NCBI RefSeq assembly: GCF_001606025.1
Contig: NZ_CP014945.1
Coordinates: forward strand, 1,984,001 to 2,048,000
Length of the DNA: 64,000 bases
Direction of reading: 5' to 3'
Source of the DNA: Psychrobacter alimentarius
Lineage (GTDB): Bacteria > Pseudomonadota > Gammaproteobacteria > Pseudomonadales > Moraxellaceae
The notes beneath the pieces are model-generated. The model searched no databases. It saw only the letters and a list, made by a program, of their open reading frames with translations, and was not told the origin of the DNA. Shown piece by piece: positions 29,535 through 38,133 of the stretch (positions within the stretch are counted from its first letter, which is position 1; every line of letters starts with the position of its first letter). Made by a program: the position numbers and the translations under genes.

Positions 29535-30434
29535 ATGCTAGATGAACTGATAAAAATAGACATCAAAACCCTACGTAGCTTTATGGCCATTGTAGAATGT
29601 CAAGGAGTGACGGCCGCTCAAACGCGTTTGAACGTGACGCCTTCAGTGATTAGTGGTCATTTAACGCACTTAGAAGATCGTTTGGGCATGACACTCTGTC
29701 ATCGTGGTCGAGGAGGATTCAAGCTGACAGAAGATGGCGCGGCAGTCTACGAGGCTTGCTTGAGCTTCACTGAAGCGGTTGCGAGCTTTCAGCATCAGCT
29801 ACACTATATTCGGCAATTAGATTCTGTCCGTGGCGGTCATATTCGACTGTGTTTAACAGATCAAATGCCTACGTTTTTTTATGATGCACTCAGGCAATGC
29901 CTTGCTGGTAGCTATCGCACCAATCCATTGATACATTTTTCTATCGATGTGCAAAGCCCTGAAAACATGCTGGATAAGCTGTTGGGCAATGAGAGTGATA
30001 TTGGGGTAGGATATTTTGGCAGTTTTCCGCCTTTACTGACTTTTCAGCCAGCTTTTATCGAAAAACAAGTGGTTTGCTGTGGTCACACGCATCGCTTGTT
30101 TTATGAGGCAGATACGCTGACATTTCATGAGTTGGAACAAGACTATCCATGGATCAAAAGAGGCTATGCGACTGATCATAGTATCAATCACATTCGCCCT
30201 AAGACATTGAGTGCCACCACTTACCATATGGAGGCGACCGCGCAGCTGATTCTTGCTGGTCACCATGTCGGTTACTTACCCCACGATTTGGCGACGCGTT
30301 ATGAAGAAATGGGCTTGATGAAAATCTTACTGCCCAATGAAGCAAGTTACGATGTCAAGCATCACTGGGCTTATCGAGAAAATCTGCACAAACAAGTCGC
30401 AGATTTTTTGAGTAAAATGATACATCTGCTATAA
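29535..30434 (+). CDS. LysR-family transcriptional regulator
   Basis: This 299-aa protein has an N-terminal winged helix-turn-helix (KTLRSFMAIVECQGVTAAQTR, VTPSVISGHLTHLEDRLG, RGRGGFKLTEDG), followed by a linker helix and a two-lobed effector domain from about residue 95. It is transcribed away from the guanidinobutyrase-decarboxylase-transporter-dehydrogenase group, the usual arrangement for a LysR activator of a divergent catabolic operon. The inducer is probably a guanidino compound or arginine derivative, by inference. Its stop lies only 7 bp from that of the convergent antiporter gene, with no clear hairpin between them. Confidence 0.9.
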   Translation: MLDELIKIDIKTLRSFMAIVECQGVTAAQTRLNVTPSVISGHLTHLEDRLGMTLCHRGRGGFKLTEDGAAVYEACLSFTEAVASFQHQLHYIRQLDSVRGGHIRLCLTDQMPTFFYDALRQCLAGSYRTNPLIHFSIDVQSPENMLDKLLGNESDIGVGYFGSFPPLLTFQPAFIEKQVVCCGHTHRLFYEADTLTFHELEQDYPWIKRGYATDHSINHIRPKTLSATTYHMEATAQLILAGHHVGYLPHDLATRYEEMGLMKILLPNEASYDVKHHWAYRENLHKQVADFLSKMIHLL

Positions 30435-30441
30435 GCAGTTG

Positions 30442-32253
30442 CTATATCGTTGCTGGTACTTCCGTATGTTTGAGACCAATGGTTCTTAGCTTGCCTTTGT
30501 CATCCACTTCCTTGATGACCAATGCCCACTCTTCACTAATTGCCACGGTATCACCTGAGACTGGCGCGGTACCCAAACTCCCTTTGACATACTCAGCGAC
30601 GGTTTGATCCCACATACTTTTTTGAAACGTTTCATCCTCTTGCTCGACATGATCCGCTTGAGATTTTAAACTCTCTACAAGCGTTTCAGATTCCATGATG
30701 TCAGTGAAGAATGGCAAATCGCCGAGTTTGACACTGGGTGATAATAGCCAATCGCCATAAAAGTCATCAATGACCTTGCGATCGAGCGTTGTGTCATTAA
30801 AAATATTGGCAATTTTGCTGGCATGATTGCCGCGCATGGCGTACCACACGCTATCACCAAATTTTAACTTCGTACTTTCATCTACAACGACGATTTCTTG
30901 TTTACGCAACAATGCAAACACGCTGATTTCGTCAGGACTAATGCGGCGAGAGACATCCATCGGATGACGACCAATCGCAAACGCCCCTGATTGAACCTCA
31001 AATTCATACAGAGTAATACTCGCCTTATCTGATACCCACACCTCAAGCTCTTCTTTTGGATCTTTATTGGTCGGAATACGGACTCTAAACAGATTTGCCA
31101 TAAAAGGAATGGTCATTCCTTGCAAAATCAAGGACAAAACCACCACCCCAAAAGCAATGTCAAACAGCATAAAGGCATTATCTATTCCTGCCATAACAGG
31201 CAAAAGCGCAAGGGTAATAGGCACCGCACCGCGCAAACCCACCCAAGAGATAAAGCCAATTTCTCTATCTTTAAATTTAAAAGGTTTGACACTGGTATAA
31301 ACAGCAATCGGACGCGCGATCAGAATCATAAAGGCGGTAATCGCTACTGAATAGTGCCAGACATTAATGACGTTGGATGGAGTAGCCAATAGGCCTAACA
31401 CCACAAAGAGTACTGCTTGCGACAACCACGCAAAGCTGTCCATCACTCGCATGACATGCTCTGTTGAACGCACCTTGTGATTGCCAATCAATACACCAGT
31501 CAAATAAACAGCCAAAAAGCCACTACCGCCAAGCAGGTTGGTTGCGGCAAAGACTGCCAAGCCTGCCGACAGGATCAATATGGCATACATCCCTTCTGCC
31601 AAATGCAACTTGGGCAATAAGCGCGCCAGTAAAAAGCCGAACAGCAAGCCCATCCCTAAACCGAACCCTAACTGCTGTAATAACAGCAACAAAAAGCCAA
31701 TGGCTGTCTGACCTGCGGGATCGACATTTAGGGCAATCAAACCTGTAACTAAAAGAATCGCCAAAGGATCGTTAGCACCAGACTCTAATTCAAGCGTGGC
31801 TTGAACACGGTCATTGAGCTTAACACCGCCATTACGTAATAAAGAAAAAACAGCTGCCGCATCGGTTGAGCCCACGATGGCTGCCATCAAAAGACCAAAG
31901 CGCCAATCAACATCGAGCAACCAAGTGACAAATATCCCTAATACTACTACCGTCACCAGTACGCCCCAAGTCGCTAGGGTAATCGCAGGCTTGAGGCCGA
32001 CTCGAAACGATTTAAAAGAAGTACGCAAACCACCATCTAGCAAAATACACGCTAAGGCAGCTTGTCCAACAAAATTGGCAAGTCCATACTGGGAAAACTC
32101 TATACCCAAAATGCCTTGCTCACCAGCCAACATCCCCACTATTAAAAATAACAGTAGCAGGGGTACGCCTAATCTTGCTGATAAAGTGCTTGCCATGATA
32201 CTGGCAAAAATCAGCAATGCCCCTACGAGATATAGGATATTTAAGGTATCCAT
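30442..32253 (-). CDS. nhaP2: Potassium/proton antiporter, NhaP2 (CvrA) type
   Basis: This 603-aa inner membrane protein has about twelve hydrophobic segments in residues 1-390 forming a CPA1-type Na+/H+ exchanger domain, with the motifs PLLLLFLIVGMLAGE, CILLDGGLR, GSTDAAAVFSLLR and ELESGANDPLA containing the ion-binding ND pair. Residues from about 395 form a cytoplasmic TrkA-C-like regulatory domain (SGAFAIGRHPMDVSRRI) and a further C-terminal portion, the arrangement of NhaP2/CvrA. The family exchanges K+ (and Na+ or Rb+) for protons and helps with osmotic and pH balance. No operon partner is visible. Confidence 0.9.
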   Translation of the reverse strand: MDTLNILYLVGALLIFASIMASTLSARLGVPLLLLFLIVGMLAGEQGILGIEFSQYGLANFVGQAALACILLDGGLRTSFKSFRVGLKPAITLATWGVLVTVVVLGIFVTWLLDVDWRFGLLMAAIVGSTDAAAVFSLLRNGGVKLNDRVQATLELESGANDPLAILLVTGLIALNVDPAGQTAIGFLLLLLQQLGFGLGMGLLFGFLLARLLPKLHLAEGMYAILILSAGLAVFAATNLLGGSGFLAVYLTGVLIGNHKVRSTEHVMRVMDSFAWLSQAVLFVVLGLLATPSNVINVWHYSVAITAFMILIARPIAVYTSVKPFKFKDREIGFISWVGLRGAVPITLALLPVMAGIDNAFMLFDIAFGVVVLSLILQGMTIPFMANLFRVRIPTNKDPKEELEVWVSDKASITLYEFEVQSGAFAIGRHPMDVSRRISPDEISVFALLRKQEIVVVDESTKLKFGDSVWYAMRGNHASKIANIFNDTTLDRKVIDDFYGDWLLSPSVKLGDLPFFTDIMESETLVESLKSQADHVEQEDETFQKSMWDQTVAEYVKGSLGTAPVSGDTVAISEEWALVIKEVDDKGKLRTIGLKHTEVPATI

Positions 32254-32570
32254 TTTTTTAAGCCCTATTTTTATAAATTATAATGCGTTGAATTATTACA
32301 ATCAGATTCGCTTTATTTTGCGACCGATCATTTTCGCGTCTTAATACCAAGGTGACAGTAGGGTTTGTATCCTACTATCAAAAATTTTATTATTATTTTA
32401 GAGTGTCCTTAAGAATAACACTTGCAACCAGATTTTGAGAAATTATCTATCTCAGATTTATATACTTTTTTCTGCTCTGTTTGGTGCGCTGTGATTTAGC
32501 ACTGACTCTGCGCTGATCAAAATACAAATTAATGGCACTGTTTAATGGCACTATATTGATTGCTGTTAAG
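32254..32570. other. Intergenic region between antiporter and glpM genes
   Basis: No gene is seen. An imperfect stem, GACAGTAGG with CCTACTATC at 32353-32379, is present, followed by a loose A/T-rich run on the plus strand. Its role is unclear; it may be part of the antiporter promoter region. Confidence 0.35.
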
Positions 32571-32906
32571 TTAAGACTGAATATATTGCCATGTTAGTAC
32601 CAAAATAGCGGCAGCGATGATCCAAGCGACGACCCCTAGCATTAATGCTTTGTATAAGCTGATGTAATTAATACCTACGAAGACCACAAGCGTATAGACA
32701 AGATGCGGTATGACCCCCAATATACTAAAGATCAACGCAACCTTTAAATCAGCTTGGCTACGCTCAGTACCAACGATAAAGTGACTGATTAAAGCAAAGG
32801 TGGGGAAAAGTGGCGCAAGCGCTGCCAAATAAAAAAAGCGGGTTTGTGCAAATAATTGAATCACCAATACCATCACAGCACCAATAAGCATTTTTAGCCA
32901 AATCAT
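32571..32906 (-). CDS. glpM: GlpM family inner membrane protein
   Basis: This 111-aa protein has four predicted membrane helices and the conserved segment FYLAALAPLFPTFALISHFIVG that marks the GlpM family. GlpM was first linked to alginate production and glycerol metabolism in Pseudomonas; its biochemical role is still unknown. The length fits the family (about 110 aa). AGGAG lies nine bases upstream of the ATG. It stands alone, between the antiporter gene and the decarboxylase gene. Confidence 0.85.
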   Translation of the reverse strand: MIWLKMLIGAVMVLVIQLFAQTRFFYLAALAPLFPTFALISHFIVGTERSQADLKVALIFSILGVIPHLVYTLVVFVGINYISLYKALMLGVVAWIIAAAILVLTWQYIQS

Positions 32907-33025
32907 GGTGGATCATCTCCTGTTAAGTGCCAAGGGCTGAAATAGCCGAATTGCCATGATACTAAAGTATGCAAACTGACATAAGGGGCATATCGACTTA
33001 GTTGACCCGCATTGTAAAAATAATC

Positions 33026-33067
33026 AAAAAACCCCCATTCAGTCTTATAACCAAATGGGGGTTTTTA
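33026..33067. terminator. Bidirectional terminator behind the keto-acid decarboxylase gene
   Basis: AAAAACCCCCATT and AATGGGGGTTTTT form a perfect 13-bp stem with a 14-nt loop, with T runs at the end on both strands. It lies 28 bp downstream of the decarboxylase stop codon (minus strand). Confidence 0.9.
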
Positions 33068-33094
33068 TTTTATAATTAAAGCGATTACCAGCTT

Positions 33095-34765
33095 TTAATC
33101 GGCTTTTGGTTTTAGCGCCGCACTAATATCAGCCAGCAATGGCGGGATATCGTGCTTATCTGCTATCACTTCTATCATGACCAACTTGTTCGTGGTCTCG
33201 GCAGCCTTGATGAGAGCAGATTTTAACTCACCAGCAGTTTCTACCTTCAGCACCAAACTGTTGTCTTCTGTGGCACCAAAGGCTTGTGGCATCAGCTGCC
33301 AGTTACATTTGGGAATATCATTGTAGTGCTGGTTTTCACCATGAATTGCACGCTCGACAGTATAGCCATCATTATTCACCAGCACAATGACTGGATTGAT
33401 ACGCTCTTGAATCATCACGGCGATTTCCTGCACTGTTAATAAAGCGGAACCATCACCGATCAGTAGGACACTGCGTTTATCTGGTGAAGCAATCGCACCG
33501 CCTAAGCTGGCAGGCAACGTGTAACCAATTGAGCCCCACATTGGTTGTCCATAAGAGGTCACCCCTTCTGGTAAACGCACATCGCTGATCCCAAAATACG
33601 CGGTTCCTTGATCAGAAAATACCAAATTATTATGGTCTAAATGATCCGCAATAATATGCCAAAGGTCATCTTGGCGAATGGCTTCGTCGTCTTTGCCATT
33701 TTGCTCATGTGGTTTTACCTCTTTACAAAACTGCTTTGGCACGATCTCAATACCTGAAGTCATGACTTCATGTAGTGCTTGCAAGGCGTCTTTTAAGGCG
33801 ATTGGGGCAAAATTCTGACCACTGACAGACGCACGCTCATAATGCAGATCAACCACCACATTTTCATCAATGTCTTGGCTAAATCCTGCCGTGGTCGTAT
33901 CAGTATATTGCACACCAATTTTTATCAAACATTCACAGTTTTCTACGGCGTCTTTGACGATGGGACGTGATGCCACACCAGCATACGTTCCTGCCCAGCG
34001 ATTGCTGTTTTCATCAAGTAGCGTTTTGCCCCACGACAGCGTTGTATAAGGAATATTGGTATCCGCAATCAATGCCTTTAGCTGATTTTGCAATCCCAAA
34101 CGGTGCACCATCAGATCTGCCATCAGCGTCGTGGTTTTGTTTGGTAAAAATTCTATAAGCGCTTTTTTGAAATCTGCCAACGCGGCTTGACTGGTGATGT
34201 CTTCTTGGCTGTCATCAAGCTTGGTCGTTGGTGGATAAATGGGTTGACGCGCTACATCGGGTGATAATAATAAATAACCTGGGCGATGCTTTTTGAGCAC
34301 CAAACGAATCACACGGTCGATCTCTGATGCGGCATTTTCTGGCGTAATCTGTGCCCGAGCGACTGTCACAGGCTCCACCATCTTGATAAAATGGTTAAAT
34401 ATGCCATCACCAAGGGTATGATGGATGCGGCTTTTTGAATCTTGCAATGCGGTATTGGGTGCGCCTACTACGTGCAATACAGGTGCATACTCAGCAAAAG
34501 AGCCAGCGGTGGCGTTGATAGCGGACAACTCCCCCACCCCAAACGTTGTCACCATCGCGGCAAACCCACGCTCGCGTGCGTAGCCATCGGCAGCATAGCC
34601 TGCATTGAGCTCATTGGTGTTACCCACCCAGCGCAGCTTATCGGAGGCGACAATATTGTCCAAAAAAGTTAAGTTAAAATCACCAGGGACACCGAATATT
34701 TCAGTCGCACCCGCTTCCGCGATACGATCAAACAGATAATCAGCGATGGTATATTGTTGGCTCAT
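33095..34765 (-). CDS. Alpha-keto acid decarboxylase (indolepyruvate/pyruvate decarboxylase family)
   Basis: The product of about 556 aa is a thiamine-diphosphate enzyme of the PDC/IPDC group. It shows IFGVPGDFNLTFLD, the catalytic Glu in NELNAGYAADGYAR, TFGVGELSAINA with cofactor-site residues, and GDGSALLTVQEIAVM followed by VNNDGYTVERAIHG for TPP/Mg binding. Such enzymes turn pyruvate, indolepyruvate or phenylpyruvate into the aldehyde; the substrate cannot be told from motifs alone. I place the start at ATG 34765 (MSQQYTIADYL), with AAGG eight bases upstream; an in-frame ATG at 34786 would add seven residues. It is monocistronic. Confidence 0.87.
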   Translation of the reverse strand: MSQQYTIADYLFDRIAEAGATEIFGVPGDFNLTFLDNIVASDKLRWVGNTNELNAGYAADGYARERGFAAMVTTFGVGELSAINATAGSFAEYAPVLHVVGAPNTALQDSKSRIHHTLGDGIFNHFIKMVEPVTVARAQITPENAASEIDRVIRLVLKKHRPGYLLLSPDVARQPIYPPTTKLDDSQEDITSQAALADFKKALIEFLPNKTTTLMADLMVHRLGLQNQLKALIADTNIPYTTLSWGKTLLDENSNRWAGTYAGVASRPIVKDAVENCECLIKIGVQYTDTTTAGFSQDIDENVVVDLHYERASVSGQNFAPIALKDALQALHEVMTSGIEIVPKQFCKEVKPHEQNGKDDEAIRQDDLWHIIADHLDHNNLVFSDQGTAYFGISDVRLPEGVTSYGQPMWGSIGYTLPASLGGAIASPDKRSVLLIGDGSALLTVQEIAVMIQERINPVIVLVNNDGYTVERAIHGENQHYNDIPKCNWQLMPQAFGATEDNSLVLKVETAGELKSALIKAAETTNKLVMIEVIADKHDIPPLLADISAALKPKAD

Positions 34766-34959
34766 TCCTTTATCCTTATGACTCATTATTATAGGGGTTA
34801 ATACTGTTTATATAATTGAAGTAAATTATAAAAGGTATTCCAGCTTATTTATTCCTATTAAAGCTTTTGGAATACATAATATAATAAACTGTTATAACAT
34901 ATATCAGGGGCCAGATGACATGCCTGTTTTACTAAGTTTATTTTTTTTCGTCATAAGTG

Positions 34960-34987
34960 TTGACACATAAAAAAAACTGCGTATAAT
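34960..34987 (+). promoter_or_regulatory. Sigma-70 promoter of tRNA-Gly
   Basis: TTGACA at 34960-34965 and TATAAT at 34982-34987, both consensus, are separated by 16 bp. The GC-rich discriminator region is weak. The tRNA begins 44 bp downstream of the -10 box. Confidence 0.85.
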
Positions 34988-35031
34988 ACCTCGTCATCAT
35001 CTAGACGATAGATTGTTTATCAGATGATTTA

Positions 35032-35106
35032 GCGGGAATAGCTCAGTGGTAGAGCATAACCTTGCCAAGGTTGGGGTCGAGAGTTCGAATCTCTTTTCCC
35101 GCTCCA
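35032..35106 (+). tRNA. tRNA-Gly (anticodon GCC)
   Basis: A full cloverleaf can be drawn: acceptor GCGGGAA pairs with TTCCCGC, D-arm GCTC-AGTGGTA-GAGC, anticodon arm CCTTGCCAAGG with GCC, and T-arm with GTTCGAATC. The discriminator is T and CCA is encoded (35104-35106). It has its own promoter and terminator. It lies next to an integrase module, and tRNA-Gly genes are common integration sites. Confidence 0.97.
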
Positions 35107-35113
35107 AATACTT

Positions 35114-35146
35114 AAAAAGCCTCACTTAACAGTGAGGCTTTTTTTT
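35114..35146 (+). terminator. Rho-independent terminator of tRNA-Gly
   Basis: AAAAGCCTCACT and AGTGAGGCTTTT form a strong stem with a short TAAC-type loop, followed by eight T. It begins seven bases after the encoded CCA. Confidence 0.92.
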
Positions 35147-35240
35147 GTCTAATTTTCAGGGGCTACAGCGTTTTTATGTCTTATTGCCCAATCAAACTAT
35201 TAAGTTAATCTAACGAGATAAAAGTCTCAAAATCAGCACC

Positions 35241-35415
35241 GTGACCAAAACGTGACCATTTCGTGCCCACGCTATAAACACTGATTTTGTAATTGACCCC
35301 AACTTATTATTCTTATATTTATAAAAAGTGATGCTAAGAAATATTTTTTTAACATCGCTTTTCCTTTTTTACTGCTTTTGTATATTGAGCTCATAGCGTG
35401 ACCAAAACGTGACCA
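35241..35415. repeat. Paired GTGACCA direct repeats, possible integrase arm-type sites
   Basis: GTGACCAAAACGTGACCA occurs identically at 35241-35258 and 35398-35415, each made of two GTGACCA units 11 bp apart. A degenerate further copy follows the first (CGTGCCCA). The 11-bp spacing is about one DNA turn, and the position between the tRNA and the int/xis genes suits arm-type binding sites of a tyrosine recombinase or excisionase sites. The rest of 35147-35531 shows no gene. Confidence 0.5.
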
Positions 35416-35531
35416 AATCATGAAAAATTAAGTTTTAAAAATAACCCCAACCTTAATTTTAGGCCTTGAAACGTTATATATAAGGCTCTACCACTTATTC
35501 CTCTGCGCATCTTTTTCAATTTTGTAGATCC

Positions 35532-35756
35532 TCAAGACTCTTCATCATCTTTATTATTCGGCTTATAAATAAATAAGTCACCCACCTGCACATCTAAAAA
35601 CTCACATAACTGGTCGATGGTATTGAAGTCAATTCTTGATGACTCTTCATTGTATAGCTTATGAAGTGTTGATTTACTCATACCTGTTGCTCTTACAACA
35701 TCTGCTACACGCAATTTTTTCTCTGCCAAAATAACAGGAAGTTTAGACACGATCAT
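35532..35756 (-). CDS. XRE-family helix-turn-helix regulator (74 aa)
   Basis: A small Cro/CI-type DNA-binding protein: the HTH spans about residues 16-65, with VADVVRATGMSKSTLHKLYNEES as helices two and three and the family-typical IDQLCEFLDVQVGDLFIY at the end. The C-terminus is acidic. It lies at the left end of the integrated element, divergent from the excisionase and integrase genes, and two matching palindromes occupy the gap between them. It is probably the element's repressor, controlling its own gene and xis/int expression. Confidence 0.85.
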   Translation of the reverse strand: MIVSKLPVILAEKKLRVADVVRATGMSKSTLHKLYNEESSRIDFNTIDQLCEFLDVQVGDLFIYKPNNKDDEES

Positions 35757-35761
35757 AAAAA

Positions 35762-35850
35762 TTACCTCTTTTCGGGTAAAAATGCTTTACATTGCAGTAA
35801 AAAGGTAATATATTACATAAATCGGTTACTAATTACCTTTAAGCGGGTAA
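35762..35850. promoter_or_regulatory. Two TTACC-N8-GGTAA operators
   Basis: TTACC and GGTAA separated by 8 bp occur at 35762-35779 and again at 35833-35850. A related dyad, TTTAC-ATTGCA-GTAAA, lies between them near 35785. They sit in the gap between the XRE gene and the excisionase gene, the first being 6 bp from the XRE start codon. They are the likely binding sites of the XRE protein. Confidence 0.6.
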
Positions 35851-35952
35851 ATTATAACTGATTCCTTCAAGATGCATTTTTACAGGTTGATAAAATAGTT
35901 TTTATTCTATCACTTAATGCAATGACTTAATAACTGAAAAGAGGTAAACACC

Positions 35953-36168
35953 ATGAGTAATACTTATTTAACAACTGATGAGTTAGCCGAACGTATCAAG
36001 TACGACGCACGTACTATCCGCAATCAAATGAAAGATACCGTTTTGATTGAAAACATTCACTACATACGCCCTTTTGGTGGTCGTAAGATTTTGTACGTAT
36101 GGGAGCGTATCGAGGAAGACATGTGCAAGCCGGTTATGAGCGCTATCAACGGTATGGCACTTCAATAA
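35953..36168 (+). CDS. Excisionase / AlpA-like DNA-binding protein (71 aa)
   Basis: The 71-aa product begins YLTTDELAERIKYDARTIRN, the winged-helix signature shared by MerR-like excisionases and AlpA-type regulators, followed by a basic wing (RPFGGRKILYVWERIEED). A GAGG motif lies upstream of the ATG. It directly precedes the tyrosine integrase gene (19 bp), so it is probably the excision directionality factor or an activator of int. Expression is likely controlled by the XRE operators upstream. Confidence 0.8.
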   Translation: MSNTYLTTDELAERIKYDARTIRNQMKDTVLIENIHYIRPFGGRKILYVWERIEEDMCKPVMSAINGMALQ

Positions 36169-36187
36169 AAAAATAAGGAGATTTACT

Positions 36188-37432
36188 ATGGCTACTATGC
36201 GAGGACGGTTTGGTAAGCTGGTCGTTGACTTCCGCTACTTAGGTAAGCGCTGTCGAGAAAAGACCAGTTTAGAAGACAACCCAGCTAATCGTAAAAAATT
36301 AGCGCAAGTCATGAAAAAAATGGAAGCAGAAATCACCCTAAATATTTTCGACTATGCTGCTTACTTCCCAAAGAGTGAACGAGCGCAGGAGATGACGGCA
36401 CTGGCTGATAGAGCCGAAGCTTGTATCAGTCGCAATCCGACCTTTAAGGAGTTTTCTGAAACGTTTTTTGAGGAGAGGAAGATTGAATGGCGACCTAGCT
36501 ATCGGCAAAAGATACAGATTATTTTGGAAAAGTATTTGTTACCTGAGTTTGGTGGTAAAGCGGTACATGCCATAAAAAAATCAGACTTGCTGACCTTCCG
36601 TAGCTCCCTCGCCAAAGTTCGTTACGGTAAAGATGGTCAGTCAAGTCTGTCAGTAGCACGGATCAACCAGATCATGATACTTCTTCGTATGATACTAGAA
36701 GAAGCGTCAGATCGCCATGAGTTTGAGATGCCTTATAAAAATATTAAGAATCTCAAGCAAGCTCGTCCTGATGTAAATCCGTTTACATTGAGCGAGGTAT
36801 GGCTGATTTTAAAGCATGTTCGTGCTGATTATAGACCCTACTACACTATCCGCTTTTTTACAGGGATGCGTACCAGTGAGATTGATGGGCTTAAGTGGGA
36901 CTGTATTAACTTTGATCGGCGTGAAATCAGTATCAGAGGGGCATTGGTAAACGGGGAGATGGGTCCGACTAAGACATTAGGCTCACAGCGCGATATTGCG
37001 ATGTCACAACTGGTCTATGACGCCCTCCAAGAGCAGAAGGCAAGCACCTTTGGTAAGTCTGAGTTTGTGTTTTGCAATTCACAAGGCAATCCGATGGAGT
37101 ACCGTAATGTGAATAGGCGGATATGGAAGCCCACCCTTGCCCTCCTCGGTCTGAAACATAGGCGTGCTTATCAAACTCGGCACACGGCAGCGACGCTTTG
37201 GTTAGCTGCTGGTGAAAATCCTGAGTGGATTGCTAGGCAGATGGGTCATAGCAGTACGGAGATGTTGTTTCGGGTCTACAGCCGCTATGTCCCTGATATT
37301 ACCCGTCAAGATGGCTCAGCGATGGATAACTTACTACTTGCGAGTAAGGAGAAGTTAACAGGCGCATCGAATAGCTCTGGAGCTGAAACACTAATCACGA
37401 ATGCACAAACTGACAAGGAGACGTCACAATGA
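36188..37432 (+). CDS. Tyrosine recombinase / phage-type integrase (414 aa)
   Basis: The N-terminus (MATMRGRFGKLVVDFRYLGKR) resembles the DUF3596 Arm-DNA-binding domain. Residues about 78-190 form the core-binding SAM-like domain. The catalytic domain has Arg228 in TGMRTSEIDGLKW, the box YQTRHTAAT with Arg331 and His332, MGHSS, and a nucleophile Tyr364 or Tyr367 in RVYSRYVPD. It should integrate the element into a tRNA gene, most likely the tRNA-Gly 1.1 kb to the left. It reads away from the tRNA. The following gene starts 4 bp before its stop, suggesting translational coupling. All catalytic residues appear intact. Confidence 0.93.
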   Translation: MATMRGRFGKLVVDFRYLGKRCREKTSLEDNPANRKKLAQVMKKMEAEITLNIFDYAAYFPKSERAQEMTALADRAEACISRNPTFKEFSETFFEERKIEWRPSYRQKIQIILEKYLLPEFGGKAVHAIKKSDLLTFRSSLAKVRYGKDGQSSLSVARINQIMILLRMILEEASDRHEFEMPYKNIKNLKQARPDVNPFTLSEVWLILKHVRADYRPYYTIRFFTGMRTSEIDGLKWDCINFDRREISIRGALVNGEMGPTKTLGSQRDIAMSQLVYDALQEQKASTFGKSEFVFCNSQGNPMEYRNVNRRIWKPTLALLGLKHRRAYQTRHTAATLWLAAGENPEWIARQMGHSSTEMLFRVYSRYVPDITRQDGSAMDNLLLASKEKLTGASNSSGAETLITNAQTDKETSQ

Positions 37433-37722
37433 AAATCATCAATTATGAGGAGCTGTTTGGTGAGTTTAAACCTGATGGTGCAATCAGTACAGATGCAAAC
37501 CTTATTGCTAATGCATTGATGCGTGAGTTATATATTTCATCTGGTCATAACCTAGCACGCTTCTTAGGAGTGAAGCGGTGCTTTAACAATGACATGGCGA
37601 TGCGTATATGGGTACAGAAGCGCTTAGATGCTCAAGACGGGTACTTTATAAAAGATATGAGCAGTCAGCTTCAAAGCGAGCTCTACGAGCTATTACCGCA
37701 CTCTGATTATGGCAGCTATTGA
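37429..37722 (+). CDS. Hypothetical protein coupled to the integrase gene (97 aa)
   Basis: The start codon overlaps the integrase stop (ATGA), indicating coupled translation. The product is soluble and unrecognised, with IANALMRELYISSGHNLARFLGVKR in the middle and a Tyr-rich end. Small genes behind int in integrative elements often code for accessory or regulatory proteins, but nothing here assigns a role. Confidence 0.7.
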   Translation: MKIINYEELFGEFKPDGAISTDANLIANALMRELYISSGHNLARFLGVKRCFNNDMAMRIWVQKRLDAQDGYFIKDMSSQLQSELYELLPHSDYGSY

Positions 37723-37729
37723 GGAGAGT

Positions 37730-38053
37730 ATGATGAGTGTCAAACTTCAACCCAATATGACGCAGAGTCCATATGATATCAAGATATGTGAGGATTACTG
37801 AGCATACGATAATAAAAGCGGCTTTATTAAACATGTGAAGACGCTTTGTGAGAAGTATGAGGTAAGTCCTCAGGTATTCTTTGAGACAGTTGCTCAGTGT
37901 TATGCCTACTTAGACGATGTTGTATGTGAATACTGCGGCTATGCTTGTCCAATTGAAGTACCTGCTGATATTCCTTATATGCGTGCCAAAAATAGTTGGT
38001 TATGCACAATATGTGAGCATGCTTTATGGCGGACAGATCAAGCAAATAAATGA
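37730..38053 (+). pseudogene. Zinc-ribbon-like small protein interrupted by an in-frame TGA
   Basis: A frame with GAGGAG upstream begins at ATG 37730 and runs 23 codons to TGA at 37799-37801, then continues in the same frame to 38053. Read through, it gives a 107-aa protein: IKICEDY, stop, AYDNKSGFIKHV and later CEYC and CTIC, two Cys pairs spaced like a zinc ribbon. The stop sits where a Trp codon (TGG) would read naturally. The downstream part could start at GTG 37835 (72 aa). It is most likely a single-base nonsense allele. It is followed by a strong terminator. Confidence 0.55.
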
Positions 38054-38066
38054 GCATTAATCATCC

Positions 38067-38101
38067 AAAAAGCCAGACAGCTTGAGCTGTCTGGCTTTTT
38101 A
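38067..38101. terminator. Rho-independent terminator of the int module
   Basis: AAAGCCAGACAGC and GCTGTCTGGCTTT form a perfect stem with a TTGA loop, followed by T on the plus strand and by T on the minus strand as well (AAAA upstream). It lies between the plus-strand int module and the minus-strand cargo genes, so it probably serves both. Confidence 0.9.
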
Positions 38102-38133
38102 TTTATAGTCCTTGCTTAAGTAAAGCCGAAGGC

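Noticed and set aside
36001..36165. 60-aa minus-strand frame opposite the excisionase gene
   Set aside because: It lies fully antisense to the better-supported excisionase gene, which has a ribosome-binding site and family motifs.
37799..37801. In-frame TGA as a selenocysteine codon
   Set aside because: No SECIS-like hairpin follows it directly and the residue context favours an original Trp codon; a nonsense mutation is simpler.
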